The notes: generated by a model not told the origin, from the letters alone. Counted from the first letter of the stretch, positions 17,173 through 26,584 are shown. The stretch is 64,000 bases of DNA from Massilia phyllostachyos (GCF_021044825.1 NZ_JAJNOC010000010.1:1-64000), one strand, 5' to 3'. Program-made: numbers and translations.

Positions 17173-18501
17173 ATGCAGGAACTTTCGAAAGGCGCCCGGC
17201 TGCCCCTGGCCCAGGAAGCATGGAGCAGCGAGCTGCAGGTCAGGCTGGCGGCGCAGGGACTGGCGCTGGATGTCGCCTGCTTCGGCATCGATGCCGCCGG
17301 CAAGCTGGTCGACGATCGCTACATGACCTTCTTCAACCAGCCCGCGACGCCGTGCGGGGGCGTTACCGTGACACGCCAGGGAAATGCGGTCGACGGTTTC
17401 CGCTTGCGCCTCTCCGCCTTGCCCGCAACGGTGGAGCGGGTCGTCGTCACCGCCAGCATCGACGGCGGCGGTGTGATGGCGCAGCTGGCGCACGGTAGTC
17501 TGGGCCTGAATGGTGAGGATGGTTTATCGGCGCGGTTCGCATTCACCGGCCAGGACTTCGCGCAGGAGCAGGCGGTCATGCTCGGCGAGTTCTATCGCCG
17601 CGATGGCGGCTGGCGCTTCATGGCGGTCGGGCAGGGCTTCAACGGCGGACTGTCAGCGCTGGTGCGGCATTTCGGCGCCGACGTCGCGCAGGACGCCGCG
17701 TCGCAGCCGCCGCCGCCTGCGCCCGCCGCGCCCAGCATCAGCCTGGAAAAGAGGGTCGAGGCCAAGGCGCCGCAACTCGTCAGCCTGGTGAAATCGGCGG
17801 GAGTGTCGCTGGCCAAGGTCGGCCTGGAGGCGCATCGCGCCCGGGTCTGCCTGGTGCTCGACATCTCGGGCTCGATGAGCGCCCTGTATCGCAAGGGACT
17901 GGTGCAGCGTTTCGCCGAACGTATCCTCGCGCTCGGCTGCCGCTTCGACGACGATGGCGACGTCGACGTCTTCCTGTTCGGCCGCAACGTGCACCAGCCC
18001 GAGCCGATGGGATTGTCCAACTGGACCGGCTACATCGAAAGGGCGATCGACAAGCATCCGCTCGAAGGCGACACCCGCTACGGCGCCGCCATGGCCGCCG
18101 TGCGCCGCTACTACTTCCCCGATGCCGGCGGCAGCGAACGCAAGACGGCGCACGCCGCGCAGCTGCCGGTCTACGTCATGTTCGTCACCGACGGCACGAC
18201 TTCCGACCAGCCGATGACCGAAAAGCAGCTGCGCTGGTCGAGCCGGGAACCGATTTTCTGGCAATTCATGGGCATCGGCAAGGGGAAGAAGTCGAAGTCC
18301 AAGCGCCTGCTCGATTTCGCCGATTCCGATTTCCCCTTCCTGGAAAAGCTCGACGACCTGAGCGGACGCCTGATCGACAATGCCGACTTCTTCTCGGTGG
18401 CGAGTCCCGACGAGCACAGCGATGCGGCGCTGTACGACCTGTTGATGACGGAATATCCGGGCTGGGTCAGGCAGGCGCGCGAGCATGGGCTGATACGCTA
18501 G
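17173..18501 (+). CDS. TerD domain and von Willebrand A domain protein
   Basis: 442 aa in two parts. Residues 1-170 are TerD-like: LDVACFGIDAAGKLVDD then YMTFFNQPATPCGGV, the Ca-binding fold of the tellurium-resistance family. A proline-rich linker at about 178-188 leads to a vWA domain from 222 whose metal site is DISGSMS (230-236). This domain pair is known from TerF-like proteins of ter stress and defence gene sets. Here no other ter gene (terB, terC, terZ) is nearby, so it is an orphan. AGGAGA precedes the ATG at 17173. A role in metal or phage stress is inference from the family. Confidence 0.85.
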   Translation: MQELSKGARLPLAQEAWSSELQVRLAAQGLALDVACFGIDAAGKLVDDRYMTFFNQPATPCGGVTVTRQGNAVDGFRLRLSALPATVERVVVTASIDGGGVMAQLAHGSLGLNGEDGLSARFAFTGQDFAQEQAVMLGEFYRRDGGWRFMAVGQGFNGGLSALVRHFGADVAQDAASQPPPPAPAAPSISLEKRVEAKAPQLVSLVKSAGVSLAKVGLEAHRARVCLVLDISGSMSALYRKGLVQRFAERILALGCRFDDDGDVDVFLFGRNVHQPEPMGLSNWTGYIERAIDKHPLEGDTRYGAAMAAVRRYYFPDAGGSERKTAHAAQLPVYVMFVTDGTTSDQPMTEKQLRWSSREPIFWQFMGIGKGKKSKSKRLLDFADSDFPFLEKLDDLSGRLIDNADFFSVASPDEHSDAALYDLLMTEYPGWVRQAREHGLIR

Positions 18502-18548
18502 GCCTGCAGGATGCGGTGAGCGACGCCGCATCATCGTCACCATAAAAC

Positions 18549-18561
18549 GTAACTAACCAAC
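18549..18561. repeat. 13-bp direct repeat, copy 1 (flanks hydroxylase gene)
   Basis: GTAACTAACCAAC, found again in the same orientation at 20033-20045. The two copies bracket the fatty acid hydroxylase-family gene. They could be operator half-sites (TetR-type sites are often of this kind) or chance. Confidence 0.35.
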
Positions 18562-18676
18562 CGTGACCTGGCCCCTACCTGCGAGCGGGCAGGCTACGGA
18601 CTTCGGAACATGCTGCGCGAGTCCGGCCAGGCAGGGCTGCGCCAGCAACGTGGGTCGGTTCCTGGCGCAGCCGCTC

Positions 18677-19882
18677 CTAACCTTGCGACTTCTTGAACGG
18701 GTAGGCCTGCTGCTGCAGATACCCGCCCGGAATCCTGCTGCCCACCACACCATATTTCTCCGGGAACTGGCGATCCGTCTTCACCGCCGTGCCGAAGACG
18801 TAGTCGATGAAGGAAAAGTGCGCCGCGTAGTTCTTGTCGATGGCGACCTTTTCGCTGCTGTGGTGCCAGTGGTGGAAGTCCGGCGTCACGATCAGGTATT
18901 TCAGCGGTCCCCATGGCAGGTGCACGTTCGCATGGTTGAACACGGCCTGGAATCCGACGATCACGATATACATGTCGACCACGCTCTTGTCGAAACCGAG
19001 CAGGAACAGCGGCGTGAGCACGGCGATGCGGGTCACCAGGATCTCGGCCATGTGCAGGCGCGAGCCGGCCAGCCAGTCCAGCGTCTCCACGCTGTGGTGC
19101 ACGGAATGGATGCGCCACAGCCAGGGCACCTCGTGATAGGCCCGGTGCACCGCATACTCGGCCAGGTCGGCCACCAGCAGGCACAGCAGCAGCTGCGGCA
19201 GGAAGGGGATCGTACTGATGAATTGCTGGACGCCTTCCTCCCCGACCACGATCACCTGGGCCCGGTGGATGACGAAGTTCACGATCAGCAGCATCAGGCC
19301 GACCAGCAGGTGGTTGACGCCGAAGTGAATCAGGTCGGTCTGCCACTCCTTGCGGAAAATCGGCTGGTTCTTGTACAGCGGGAACATCTTTTCGAGGATG
19401 ACGAAGACGGTCGTCGAGCCGAGCAGGTCGAGCACCAGCCAATCCATGCCGAGATACGGCGTGTGATCCGGGAAATCGCCCACGGGAACGGTCGAGCCGC
19501 CCAACAGGATCGTCACCAGCACGAAGGCGAAGGCGACGATGTTCACCGTGCGGCGCCGGTTGAACACGATATTGAAGAGCGAGAGCGTGCCGGATACCAG
19601 CAGCCCGGAGAAGAGCAGCGCGCGGCACCAGTCGACGTTGTAGGCCTTGCGCAGTTCCGGTGTGGTCAGGTACTGAGGGAACAGGAAGGCCAGCACGCCC
19701 AGGAAACTCATAACCCCGAGACTCAGGGCAATGGCCGTCGTGATCGTACCTTGGCCCGGCTTGAGTTCGCCATCGGCACGCAGCAGGTCGGTAGCGTCGT
19801 CGACGATCTCGCCGACGCTGGGCAGCAGGGTGGCGGGGGTATTGGAAGGACCCTGCGATGGGTCAGGGAGGAAATTTGACAT
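18677..19882 (-). CDS. Sterol desaturase / fatty acid hydroxylase superfamily membrane protein
   Basis: 401 aa with about eight hydrophobic segments. The di-iron histidine clusters of the superfamily are present: HRAYHE (246-251), HSVHHS (259-264) and DFHHWHHS in the last quarter. These non-haem enzymes hydroxylate or desaturate lipid chains at the membrane. The N-terminal 180 residues carry extra helices compared with minimal members. Substrate unknown. It is monocistronic and flanked by a 13-bp repeat on both sides. Confidence 0.85.
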   Translation of the reverse strand: MSNFLPDPSQGPSNTPATLLPSVGEIVDDATDLLRADGELKPGQGTITTAIALSLGVMSFLGVLAFLFPQYLTTPELRKAYNVDWCRALLFSGLLVSGTLSLFNIVFNRRRTVNIVAFAFVLVTILLGGSTVPVGDFPDHTPYLGMDWLVLDLLGSTTVFVILEKMFPLYKNQPIFRKEWQTDLIHFGVNHLLVGLMLLIVNFVIHRAQVIVVGEEGVQQFISTIPFLPQLLLCLLVADLAEYAVHRAYHEVPWLWRIHSVHHSVETLDWLAGSRLHMAEILVTRIAVLTPLFLLGFDKSVVDMYIVIVGFQAVFNHANVHLPWGPLKYLIVTPDFHHWHHSSEKVAIDKNYAAHFSFIDYVFGTAVKTDRQFPEKYGVVGSRIPGGYLQQQAYPFKKSQG

Positions 19883-20283
19883 GGGTGTAGGCGGAGTAAA
19901 TGCGATCCCGGCAAGGCTATAACAGTTCCTTGGAAATACCTATGCGCGTTGGATATTCCACTGGTCCAAGCTGATTCACGGTAAGCCTAAGGGATTTTCG
20001 GCAGCTAATCCATGCTGCTTACGTTTAAAAAGGTAACTAACCAACGTATGAAAAGACACAAACTTTCTTCTTGAACGACTATGACTACGGAAACGACAAC
20101 ACTGAATTATCAAAGCAACCAAGGAAAGGGGAAGATGGCAGCAATGCCGTTCCACAATAAGCATGCTCGTTAAGTAAGCCGTTTGCGCGTGGCGCACGAA
20201 ATTGGAGGAATCCAAAGCAGGAAGCCGCTCAGCCGCCAGGTATTGCGATTATGATACGTGGCAATATCCTGAGCGAGCCCTCC
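19883..20283. other. Intergenic control region between hydroxylase and sugar porter genes
   Basis: About 400 bp with no credible gene, and AT-richer than the surroundings. It serves two divergent genes. It contains the second GTAACTAACCAAC copy (20033-20045) and a palindrome TGCGCgtgGCGCA (20184-20196) about 90 bp before the sugar porter start, which could be an operator. No convincing -35/-10 pair was found. Confidence 0.5.
20033..20045. repeat. 13-bp direct repeat, copy 2
   Basis: GTAACTAACCAAC, identical to 18549-18561. This copy lies about 150 bp upstream of the hydroxylase start codon, in the divergent promoter region. Confidence 0.35.
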
Positions 20284-22146
20284 ATGTCGACCAACAACCA
20301 GCAACGCCTGCACCTGCTGTTCCTGACCGCCATCTGCGGCCTGGGCGGACTTCTCTACGGCATCGACATCGGCATCATCGACCCCGCCTTGCCCTACCTG
20401 CACCGCGCCACCAGCCTCACCGAGGGCCAGCTGTCGCTGGTCGTGGCCGCCGTGATGGCCGGCTCGATCCTGGGCTCGGTGGTGGCCGGGATGCTGGCCG
20501 ACTGGCTCGGACGGCGGCCGATGATGGTGGTCAGCGCGCTGCTGTTCGTCGGCAGCGTCGCCCTGATCTACCTGTCGCAATCCTTCGTGCCGTTGCTGCT
20601 GGGCCGCCTGCTGCAGGGCCTGAGCGGCGGGGTGATCGCGGTGGTGGTGCCGCTCTACCTGGCCGAGTGCCTGCCGGCCGACCGGCGCGGACGCGGGCTG
20701 GCCCTGTTCCAGTTCGCGCTCAACGCCGGCATTGTGCTGGCCGCCTTCATCGGCAGCCATTATCTGGGCAATGCCGAACTGGCGATCCAGGCCGCCGGCA
20801 GCGATAGCGCGGCGGTGGCGGCAGCCGCCGACCACGCCTGGCGCAGCATGTTCCTGGCGGTGCTGGTTCCCGGCAGCCTGTTCCTGATCGGCTGCCTGTT
20901 CGTCAGCGAGTCGCCGCGCTGGCTGATGCTGCGCGGCCGCCCGCAGCAGGCCGCGGCGGTGCTGGCGCGTTTGCGTCCGGCGGCGCAGTGCGAGGCCGAA
21001 GTCGCCGAGATCGGCGCCGCCCTCGCCGCGGAACAGGCGCGCCCGAAACTGGGCCGCGGCGCCGCGCTGGCCGAGATGCTGACCGAGCGCCGCTACGTGG
21101 TGCCCTTCGTGCTGGCCTGCGTGATCCTGGGCTGCAACCAGGCCACCGGCATCAATTCGATCCTGCAGTTCATGTCGACCATCCTGCAGCACGCCGGGCT
21201 CGACCCGGTGAACGCGTCGAGCTATGGCACCGCGATCAAGATCCTGAACATGGTGATGACGGTGTTCGCCATCATGCTGGTCGAGCGCAAGGGCAGGGTG
21301 TTCCTGCTGAAGATCGGCACCGCCGGCATCATGGTCTCGCTCTGCCTGCTGGCGCTGCTGTTCCACCGCTTCGAATCGCAGCGTGCCGACGTGCGCGCCG
21401 AAGTCGCGGCCCTGGCCAGCGGCAACGCGCTGGCGCTGGACCTGCCTGCCGCGCGCTTCGTGCAGGGCGCCGGCGGGCCGGTGCAGCTCACCATCCTGTA
21501 CCAGTACGGCGACAAGCAGCAGGTCGCCGAAGCCTACACGCCGACGCCTGACGCGCAGGCGGTGCTGGCGCGCGAAGCCGCGCTGGTGCGCACGCTGCCC
21601 GAGGAACAGCGCGCGCTGCTGGCCCGGCCTGGCGCCACGGAGGCTGCGCAGCAGATGATCGCGGGCCTGGCGCCGGAGCAGCGCGCCGTGCTGGAGGCGG
21701 CGCGCCGGGTGCGCCAGTCGCAGCAGATCGACATCAAGCCGGCCGATGCGAACGGCGCGCCGCTCGAGATCGTGCGCGCCAGTGTCGGCCCGATCCCGGA
21801 CAAGGACAGCGGCCTGCTGGCCGCGCTGTGCATCGCCGGCTTCATCGCCGCCTTCTCGATCGGCCCCGGCGTGTGCGTCTGGCTGGCGCTGTCGGAACTG
21901 ATGCCGACCCGGATCCGTTCGGTGGGCATGGGCGTGGCCCTGCTCATCAACCAGGGCACCGGCACCCTGATCGCCGGCGCCTTCCTGCCGATCGTGGGCA
22001 ACTACGGCTTCCACATGATGTTCCTGTTCTGGGCCGCCTGCACCGCGGTGTATTTCATCACGGCCGCCTTCTTCCTGCCCGAGACCCGGGGCAAGTCGCT
22101 GGAAGAGATCGAGCGGCTGTTTGCGCAGCTGGGCGGGGCGAAGTGA
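20284..22146 (+). CDS. Sugar porter family MFS transporter with periplasmic insert
   Basis: 620 aa, well above the usual 450-500. The sugar-porter signatures are present: DIGIIDPALPYL after helix 1, DWLGRRP (motif A), PLYLAECLPADRRGRGLALFQ, SPRWLMLRGR after helix 6, CNQATGINSILQF in helix 7, and PETRGKSLEEIE at the C-terminus. Between helices 9 and 10 a hydrophilic stretch of about 140 residues is inserted (from HRFESQRADVRAEV to IPDKDSG); topology puts it in the periplasm. The gene precedes a GH20 hexosaminidase by 16 bp, so the likely cargo is N-acetylglucosamine or a chito-oligosaccharide. The ATG at 20284 was chosen over one at 20251 because homologues start close to helix 1. Confidence 0.85.
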   Translation: MSTNNQQRLHLLFLTAICGLGGLLYGIDIGIIDPALPYLHRATSLTEGQLSLVVAAVMAGSILGSVVAGMLADWLGRRPMMVVSALLFVGSVALIYLSQSFVPLLLGRLLQGLSGGVIAVVVPLYLAECLPADRRGRGLALFQFALNAGIVLAAFIGSHYLGNAELAIQAAGSDSAAVAAAADHAWRSMFLAVLVPGSLFLIGCLFVSESPRWLMLRGRPQQAAAVLARLRPAAQCEAEVAEIGAALAAEQARPKLGRGAALAEMLTERRYVVPFVLACVILGCNQATGINSILQFMSTILQHAGLDPVNASSYGTAIKILNMVMTVFAIMLVERKGRVFLLKIGTAGIMVSLCLLALLFHRFESQRADVRAEVAALASGNALALDLPAARFVQGAGGPVQLTILYQYGDKQQVAEAYTPTPDAQAVLAREAALVRTLPEEQRALLARPGATEAAQQMIAGLAPEQRAVLEAARRVRQSQQIDIKPADANGAPLEIVRASVGPIPDKDSGLLAALCIAGFIAAFSIGPGVCVWLALSELMPTRIRSVGMGVALLINQGTGTLIAGAFLPIVGNYGFHMMFLFWAACTAVYFITAAFFLPETRGKSLEEIERLFAQLGGAK

Positions 22147-22162
22147 AAATGGAGACGAGACC

Positions 22163-24718
22163 TTGAATAAGAAGATGAACAGGGCCGGCGCCGCGCTGGC
22201 GGCGGCCGTGCTGTGTGCAATGATGACGCTGGCGGCGCCCGGCGCATTCGCCGAAGCGGCTCCGCAAGCCGTCTCCCAGGCCGACGGCGCGCGCCTGCAG
22301 CTGCGCTGGGAGCTGCAGCGCAAGCCGGCCGGCCTCCAGTTGCCCCAGGGCGGTTCGCCGGCACGCTTCACGCTCATCAACGCGGACAGCCAGCCCTTGC
22401 CGCCCTCCGGCTGGTCGCTGTACTTCACCGGCATCGACCGCATGCCGTCCGGCGCCCAGTCGAGTGGCCTGGTGCTCGAGCACGTGGCCGGCGGCCTGTT
22501 CCGCCTGCGGCCCGGCCCCGACTTCAAGGGTCTCGGCCCGGGCCAGACGCTGGCCTTCGACTACCGCCACAACGATTCGGTGTTCATGCCCTCGCGCTCG
22601 CCGACTGCGCCCTACCTGGTGTACGACGCCGCGCCCGACGTCGGCGTGCCGCTGCAGTACACCTTGACGCCGGTGCTCGAGCCGGCCCAGCGCGGCAAGG
22701 TCGGCAGCCCGCACTCCTTCGTCACGCCGGAAGACACCTACTGGCGCAATGCGCGTGCCGGATTGCTGCCGGCCGCGCAAGTGCCGCCGGTCCTGCCGAC
22801 GCCGCTGCGCCTGGAGCCCGGCGCCGGCCGCCTGGCGCTGGCTGGCCGGCCCGCCGTCACCGCCTCCGCCGCGCTGGCCAACGAGGCGGCGCTGGCGCGC
22901 TCCCTGTTCGCGTCCAGCCTTCCGGCAAGCGGCGGCCCGGCGCTGCACCTGAGTGTGGGCAAGGTCGAAGGGCAGGATTCGCCCGAAGCCTACCGCCTGC
23001 GCATCACCGCCGCCGGCGGCATCGACATCGTCGGCAACAGCGCCGCCGGCGTCGCCTACGGCGTGCAGACCCTGCGCGAGCTGCTGCCGCTGCCGGGCAG
23101 CGCGGTCATGGACCTGCCCGAGATGAGCATCATCGACGCGCCGCGCTTCGGCTACCGCGGCTTCATGCTGGACGTGGCGCGCAACTTCCACGGCAAGGAG
23201 ACCGTGTTCAAGTGGCTCGACCTGATGGCGCGCTTCAAGCTGAACAAATTCCACTTCCACCTGACCGACGACGAGGGCTGGCGCATCGAGATCGCCGGCC
23301 TGCCGGAACTGACCACGATCGGTGCCGTGCGCGGCCACAGCGCCAGGCCCGGCGTGCGCCTGCAGCCGGCCTACGGCTCCGGCCCCGACCCGCGCGACCC
23401 GCGCGGAAGCGGCCATTACACGCGCGAGGACTACAAGGAAATCCTACGCTACGCCCAGGCGCGCCACATCGAGGTGATCCCCGAGATCGAGATGCCGGGC
23501 CACGCCCGCGCCGCGGTGCAGGCGATGGAGGCGCGCTACCATCGCCTGAAGAACGCCGGCGGCCGCGACGCCGCGCGCTACCTGCTGAGCGACCTTGACG
23601 ACCGCTCCGAATACTCGTCGGCCCAGTACTTCAACGACAATGTGATCAACCCGGGCCTGGAGTCGAGCTACACCTTCATCGACCACGTGGTGAAGGAAGT
23701 CGCGGCGCTGCACCGCGAGGCCGGCGCGCCCTTGAAGACGATCCACATGGGCGGCGACGAGCTGGCCAACGGGGCCTGGGAAAAGTCGCCGGCGAGCGAC
23801 GCGTGGAAGCGCAAGCATGGCCTGGAGAGCAGCGCCGACCTGTGGGATTATTTCTACGAGCGGGTCGACGCCATCGTGCGCAAGCACGGCATGACGACCT
23901 CCGGCTGGGAAGAGCTGGCCGCGCGCAAGACGGTGCTGGACGGCGGCTCGAAGCTGATCCCGAACCCGCGCTTCACCCGCAGCGGCTTCACCGCCTACGT
24001 CTGGAACAACACGGTGGGGCTGGAAGACCTGGCCTACCGCCTGGCCAACGGCGGCTACGACATCGTGCTCACGCCGGTCACGCGCATGTACTTCGACATG
24101 GCCCACAACGCCAATCCGGAAGAACACGGCGTCAACTGGGGCGCCTACGTCGAACTGCAGACCGTCTACGACTTCATCCCCTTCGACATCATGAAGGATG
24201 CGCCGGAAGCGGCGCGCATGGGCAAGGACCGCCTGACCGACTACGGCAAGCGCCGCGTGCGCGGCATCCAGGCCAACCTGTTCGCGGAAACCGCGCGCGA
24301 CCCGGCGCGCATCGATTACCTCGTGATGCCGCGCATGGTGGCCCTGGCCGAACGCGCCTGGGCCGCCGATCCGGGCTGGGCCACCACCCAAGACCCGGTC
24401 AAGGCCGAGGTCCTGCACCGCGGCGCGTGGTCGGGCTTCGTCAATGCGCTGGGCCAGCGCGTGCTGCCGCGCCTCGACCTGGACGGCACGCGGCTGGCCT
24501 ACCGGATCGCCCCGCCGGGACTGGTGACCGAGGATGGCCGGGTGCTGGCCAACCACGTGCTGCCGGGGATGCAGCTGCGCTATACCAGCGACGGCAGCGA
24601 GCCGAGCGCGTCCAGCCGCCTCGTCACCGGGCCGATCCTGGAGCGCGGCACGATCCGCGTCGCCGCCTTCGATCGCAACGGCCGGCGCGGCGCGGTCGCC
24701 GCCATCGAGTCGCGCTGA
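22163..24718 (+). CDS. GH20 beta-N-acetylhexosaminidase (chitobiase type)
   Basis: 851 aa, exported by a signal peptide (RAGAALAAAVLCAMMTLA, then GAFA). Domain order matches bacterial chitobiase: the N-terminal CHB/HEX carbohydrate-binding domain (LQLRWELQRKPAGLQL), a GH20b domain, the catalytic TIM barrel (GFMLDVARNFHGKE to about 720), and a C-terminal Ig-like chitobiase domain (RYTSDGSEPS). The catalytic Asp-Glu pair is in HMGGDELANGAW. It releases GlcNAc from chito-oligosaccharides in the periplasm or outside. The TTG at 22163 with GGAG 8 bases upstream is taken as start; an ATG at 22175 is also possible. It forms an operon with the sugar porter. Its stop lies 4 bp from the end of a convergent gene. 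Confidence 0.92.
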   Translation: MNKKMNRAGAALAAAVLCAMMTLAAPGAFAEAAPQAVSQADGARLQLRWELQRKPAGLQLPQGGSPARFTLINADSQPLPPSGWSLYFTGIDRMPSGAQSSGLVLEHVAGGLFRLRPGPDFKGLGPGQTLAFDYRHNDSVFMPSRSPTAPYLVYDAAPDVGVPLQYTLTPVLEPAQRGKVGSPHSFVTPEDTYWRNARAGLLPAAQVPPVLPTPLRLEPGAGRLALAGRPAVTASAALANEAALARSLFASSLPASGGPALHLSVGKVEGQDSPEAYRLRITAAGGIDIVGNSAAGVAYGVQTLRELLPLPGSAVMDLPEMSIIDAPRFGYRGFMLDVARNFHGKETVFKWLDLMARFKLNKFHFHLTDDEGWRIEIAGLPELTTIGAVRGHSARPGVRLQPAYGSGPDPRDPRGSGHYTREDYKEILRYAQARHIEVIPEIEMPGHARAAVQAMEARYHRLKNAGGRDAARYLLSDLDDRSEYSSAQYFNDNVINPGLESSYTFIDHVVKEVAALHREAGAPLKTIHMGGDELANGAWEKSPASDAWKRKHGLESSADLWDYFYERVDAIVRKHGMTTSGWEELAARKTVLDGGSKLIPNPRFTRSGFTAYVWNNTVGLEDLAYRLANGGYDIVLTPVTRMYFDMAHNANPEEHGVNWGAYVELQTVYDFIPFDIMKDAPEAARMGKDRLTDYGKRRVRGIQANLFAETARDPARIDYLVMPRMVALAERAWAADPGWATTQDPVKAEVLHRGAWSGFVNALGQRVLPRLDLDGTRLAYRIAPPGLVTEDGRVLANHVLPGMQLRYTSDGSEPSASSRLVTGPILERGTIRVAAFDRNGRRGAVAAIESR

Positions 24719-24722
24719 CGCC

Positions 24723-26072
24723 TCAGGCGTCCGGCGCCGGGGCGCGGTAGCGCAGCGACTTGGCGGTCGCGATCAGCGCCTCGTGGCCGGTGGCAAAGAC
24801 GCGTTGCGGCAGGTGTTCGATCAGCCAGGCATGGCCCTGTTCGGCGGCGCGGCGCGCCCGCTCCGCGCTCCTGCCGTGGGCCTGCAGGCGTAACATCGGG
24901 ACGTTCTGCGGGCTGGTCGGCGCGGTCGCGACGCAGGCGGCGGCGAACAGCAGCAAGCAGCAGGCGAAGGGCAGGTCCTCGGCCTGGCTGCATGCCGCCT
25001 GCGGCTCCGCCACCATCAGGTTCAGCAGGTGATAGAGGGAGGCCTGGCTGCCGACATCCTGCGGCAGCAGCGCCTGCAGCCGCGGCGGCAACGGCAGGCG
25101 CGACAGGGTGTCGAGCGGATCGTCGAGGCGCACCGCGAGCGGGAACAGCCAGGCGTCCGACCAGCGGTGCACGATCCAGTCCAGGTCCGTCAGCGCCGAC
25201 CATAACTCCTCGCTGGTCGCCGGTTGCGGGATGGCTGGCCCGAACAGGAACAGCTGGCCGAGGCGCACGCGCCAGGCATCGCGCCCATCGTCGCCCCGCA
25301 TCAGGGGACTGCGCAGCAGCACCTTCTCCAGCCGGTCGCGCTGCGGCTCGGCCAGCAGCTGCTCGGCCACACCGACCCCGACCAGCATCGTGGCCAGCTC
25401 GCGCCAGTCCTCGTACCAGGTCAGCCAGGCCCCGGCGTCGTGCAGCGGCGGCATCCGGCGCAGCATTTCCTCGATGATGGCCAGGGCGGCAGCGCACAGC
25501 GCCGCGACGTCGCCCGGCTGGGCGGCCGGCTTGCCGATCCAGCGTTCGTCGTGTTCCAGGGTGTGGTCGCCCCAGGAAAACAGGAAGGATTCGCGCTGCA
25601 GCGTACGTCCAGCGGCGGAGCGGAACACCTCGGCGTGCTGCGCCAGCGTCGCCACGATCGGACTGTCGGGCAGGTGCACGGGCTCAAACGGGCCGCCGGC
25701 GCCCGCGGCGGGCGCCGGCACGGGACCCGGGCCGCCGCCGTCGCCGCCGTCGCCGGCGGCGGCGCCGACGTAGGCGCGGCGCAGGAATTCGCCCGCTTCC
25801 TCCTGCGTCGCAAACGCCGCCTCGGTGTCGCCGTCATCGAGGCGCAGGCCGGGTGCGAAAGCGCCACGGCAGGCCGCCAGTGCCACGGCGGCGTTCACGA
25901 GCGGCTCGGGCTGGAAATGCGGCGGGCTGAAAAACAGGGCGGGCGCATGGTCGCCAGGGGCTTCGTGCGCGGCGCCGCGTGGGGCGCGCCACAGCGCGAT
26001 GCCCAATCCCGCGCGCAGGTCGACCGCATCGAAACGCCACTGCGGGTCGCCGTACTCCGGCGCCGGCGTCAA
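24723..26072 (-). CDS. Unknown 449-aa protein, coupled to upstream gene
   Basis: I do not recognise a family. The start is the TTG at 26072: its TTGA overlaps the stop of the preceding gene and GGGAG sits 6 bases upstream, so the two are translationally coupled. The N-terminal part (about 1-110) looks like a mixed alpha/beta domain (WRFDAVDLRAGLGIALWRAP). A Gly/Pro/Ala-rich linker lies near 137-160. The C-terminal 280 residues are helical, with hydrophobic patches (FACCLLLFAAACVA) but no clear membrane helices. It contains many Trp-Asp and Asp-Trp pairs. It belongs to the kinase/FHA-regulator locus by position. Confidence 0.7.
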   Translation of the reverse strand: MTPAPEYGDPQWRFDAVDLRAGLGIALWRAPRGAAHEAPGDHAPALFFSPPHFQPEPLVNAAVALAACRGAFAPGLRLDDGDTEAAFATQEEAGEFLRRAYVGAAAGDGGDGGGPGPVPAPAAGAGGPFEPVHLPDSPIVATLAQHAEVFRSAAGRTLQRESFLFSWGDHTLEHDERWIGKPAAQPGDVAALCAAALAIIEEMLRRMPPLHDAGAWLTWYEDWRELATMLVGVGVAEQLLAEPQRDRLEKVLLRSPLMRGDDGRDAWRVRLGQLFLFGPAIPQPATSEELWSALTDLDWIVHRWSDAWLFPLAVRLDDPLDTLSRLPLPPRLQALLPQDVGSQASLYHLLNLMVAEPQAACSQAEDLPFACCLLLFAAACVATAPTSPQNVPMLRLQAHGRSAERARRAAEQGHAWLIEHLPQRVFATGHEALIATAKSLRYRAPAPDA

Positions 26073-26584
26073 GACGCGCTCCCGTCGTGGTCGTCGGCGA
26101 TGCGCACCGGCACCCCGAGGGCGCGCAAGGCCGCTTCGGCGCGGGCCCTGCGCCGGGCCGCCAGCAGCGATTCCAGGCGCGGCTGCGGGCCACGGCCGCT
26201 CATGCGCGCCGCGCACAGGGCATCCGCGGCGGCGTCGAGGGCCGACAGGCGGCCCTCCTGCAGGTCCGCGGCGCCGAATGCCACGCCGGGCGCCTGCGGC
26301 TGGCCGGGTTTCAGGACCAGGCGGACGTCGCCCTGGTAGCGCAGGCCGCCACCCGGGATGGCGCCCGGCGCGGCGGCGCAGAACCCGGGCACGTGGACCG
26401 AAGGCAGGGTGAAGGTGAGCGGCGCGGGCCTGCCGCGGCCGGCGTTGCGGTAGGCGGCGCTGCCCCCGGCCGGCAGGTAGGCCGCGCTCGCACCGAGTTC
26501 CTGGGCGATGCGCAGCCGCAGGCTTCTGGTGGCTTGATCCAGCACCGCGTCGTCCTTCCCAGTATGCGCTTGGTTTTTCCTCAT
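26069..26584 (-). CDS. Unknown 171-aa protein, first gene of a coupled pair
   Basis: Unrecognised. A basic, Ala-rich protein with a first helix (DQATRSLRLRIAQELG), a beta-rich middle containing GDVRLVLKPGQPQAPG, and an Arg/Ala helix near the end. No signal peptide. The ATG at 26584 is the first ATG; an upstream TTG at 26626 is in frame. Its TGA overlaps the TTG start of the next gene. It is transcribed away from the AT-rich control region, divergent to the 263-aa gene, so both arms may share regulation. Confidence 0.6.
   Translation of the reverse strand: MRKNQAHTGKDDAVLDQATRSLRLRIAQELGASAAYLPAGGSAAYRNAGRGRPAPLTFTLPSVHVPGFCAAAPGAIPGGGLRYQGDVRLVLKPGQPQAPGVAFGAADLQEGRLSALDAAADALCAARMSGRGPQPRLESLLAARRRARAEAALRALGVPVRIADDHDGSAS

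Noticed and set aside
18510..18532. GATGCGG/CCGCATC hairpin after the TerD-vWA gene
   Set aside because: A seven-base stem with no T-run; too weak to call a terminator.
19976..20215. 79-aa minus-strand ORF in the intergenic region before the sugar porter
   Set aside because: It has no ribosome site or recognisable pattern, and lies in a probable divergent promoter region.
20170..22527. 785-aa minus-strand frame over the sugar porter
   Set aside because: It has His/Gln/Arg-rich low-complexity translation and is fully antisense to a transporter with intact signatures.
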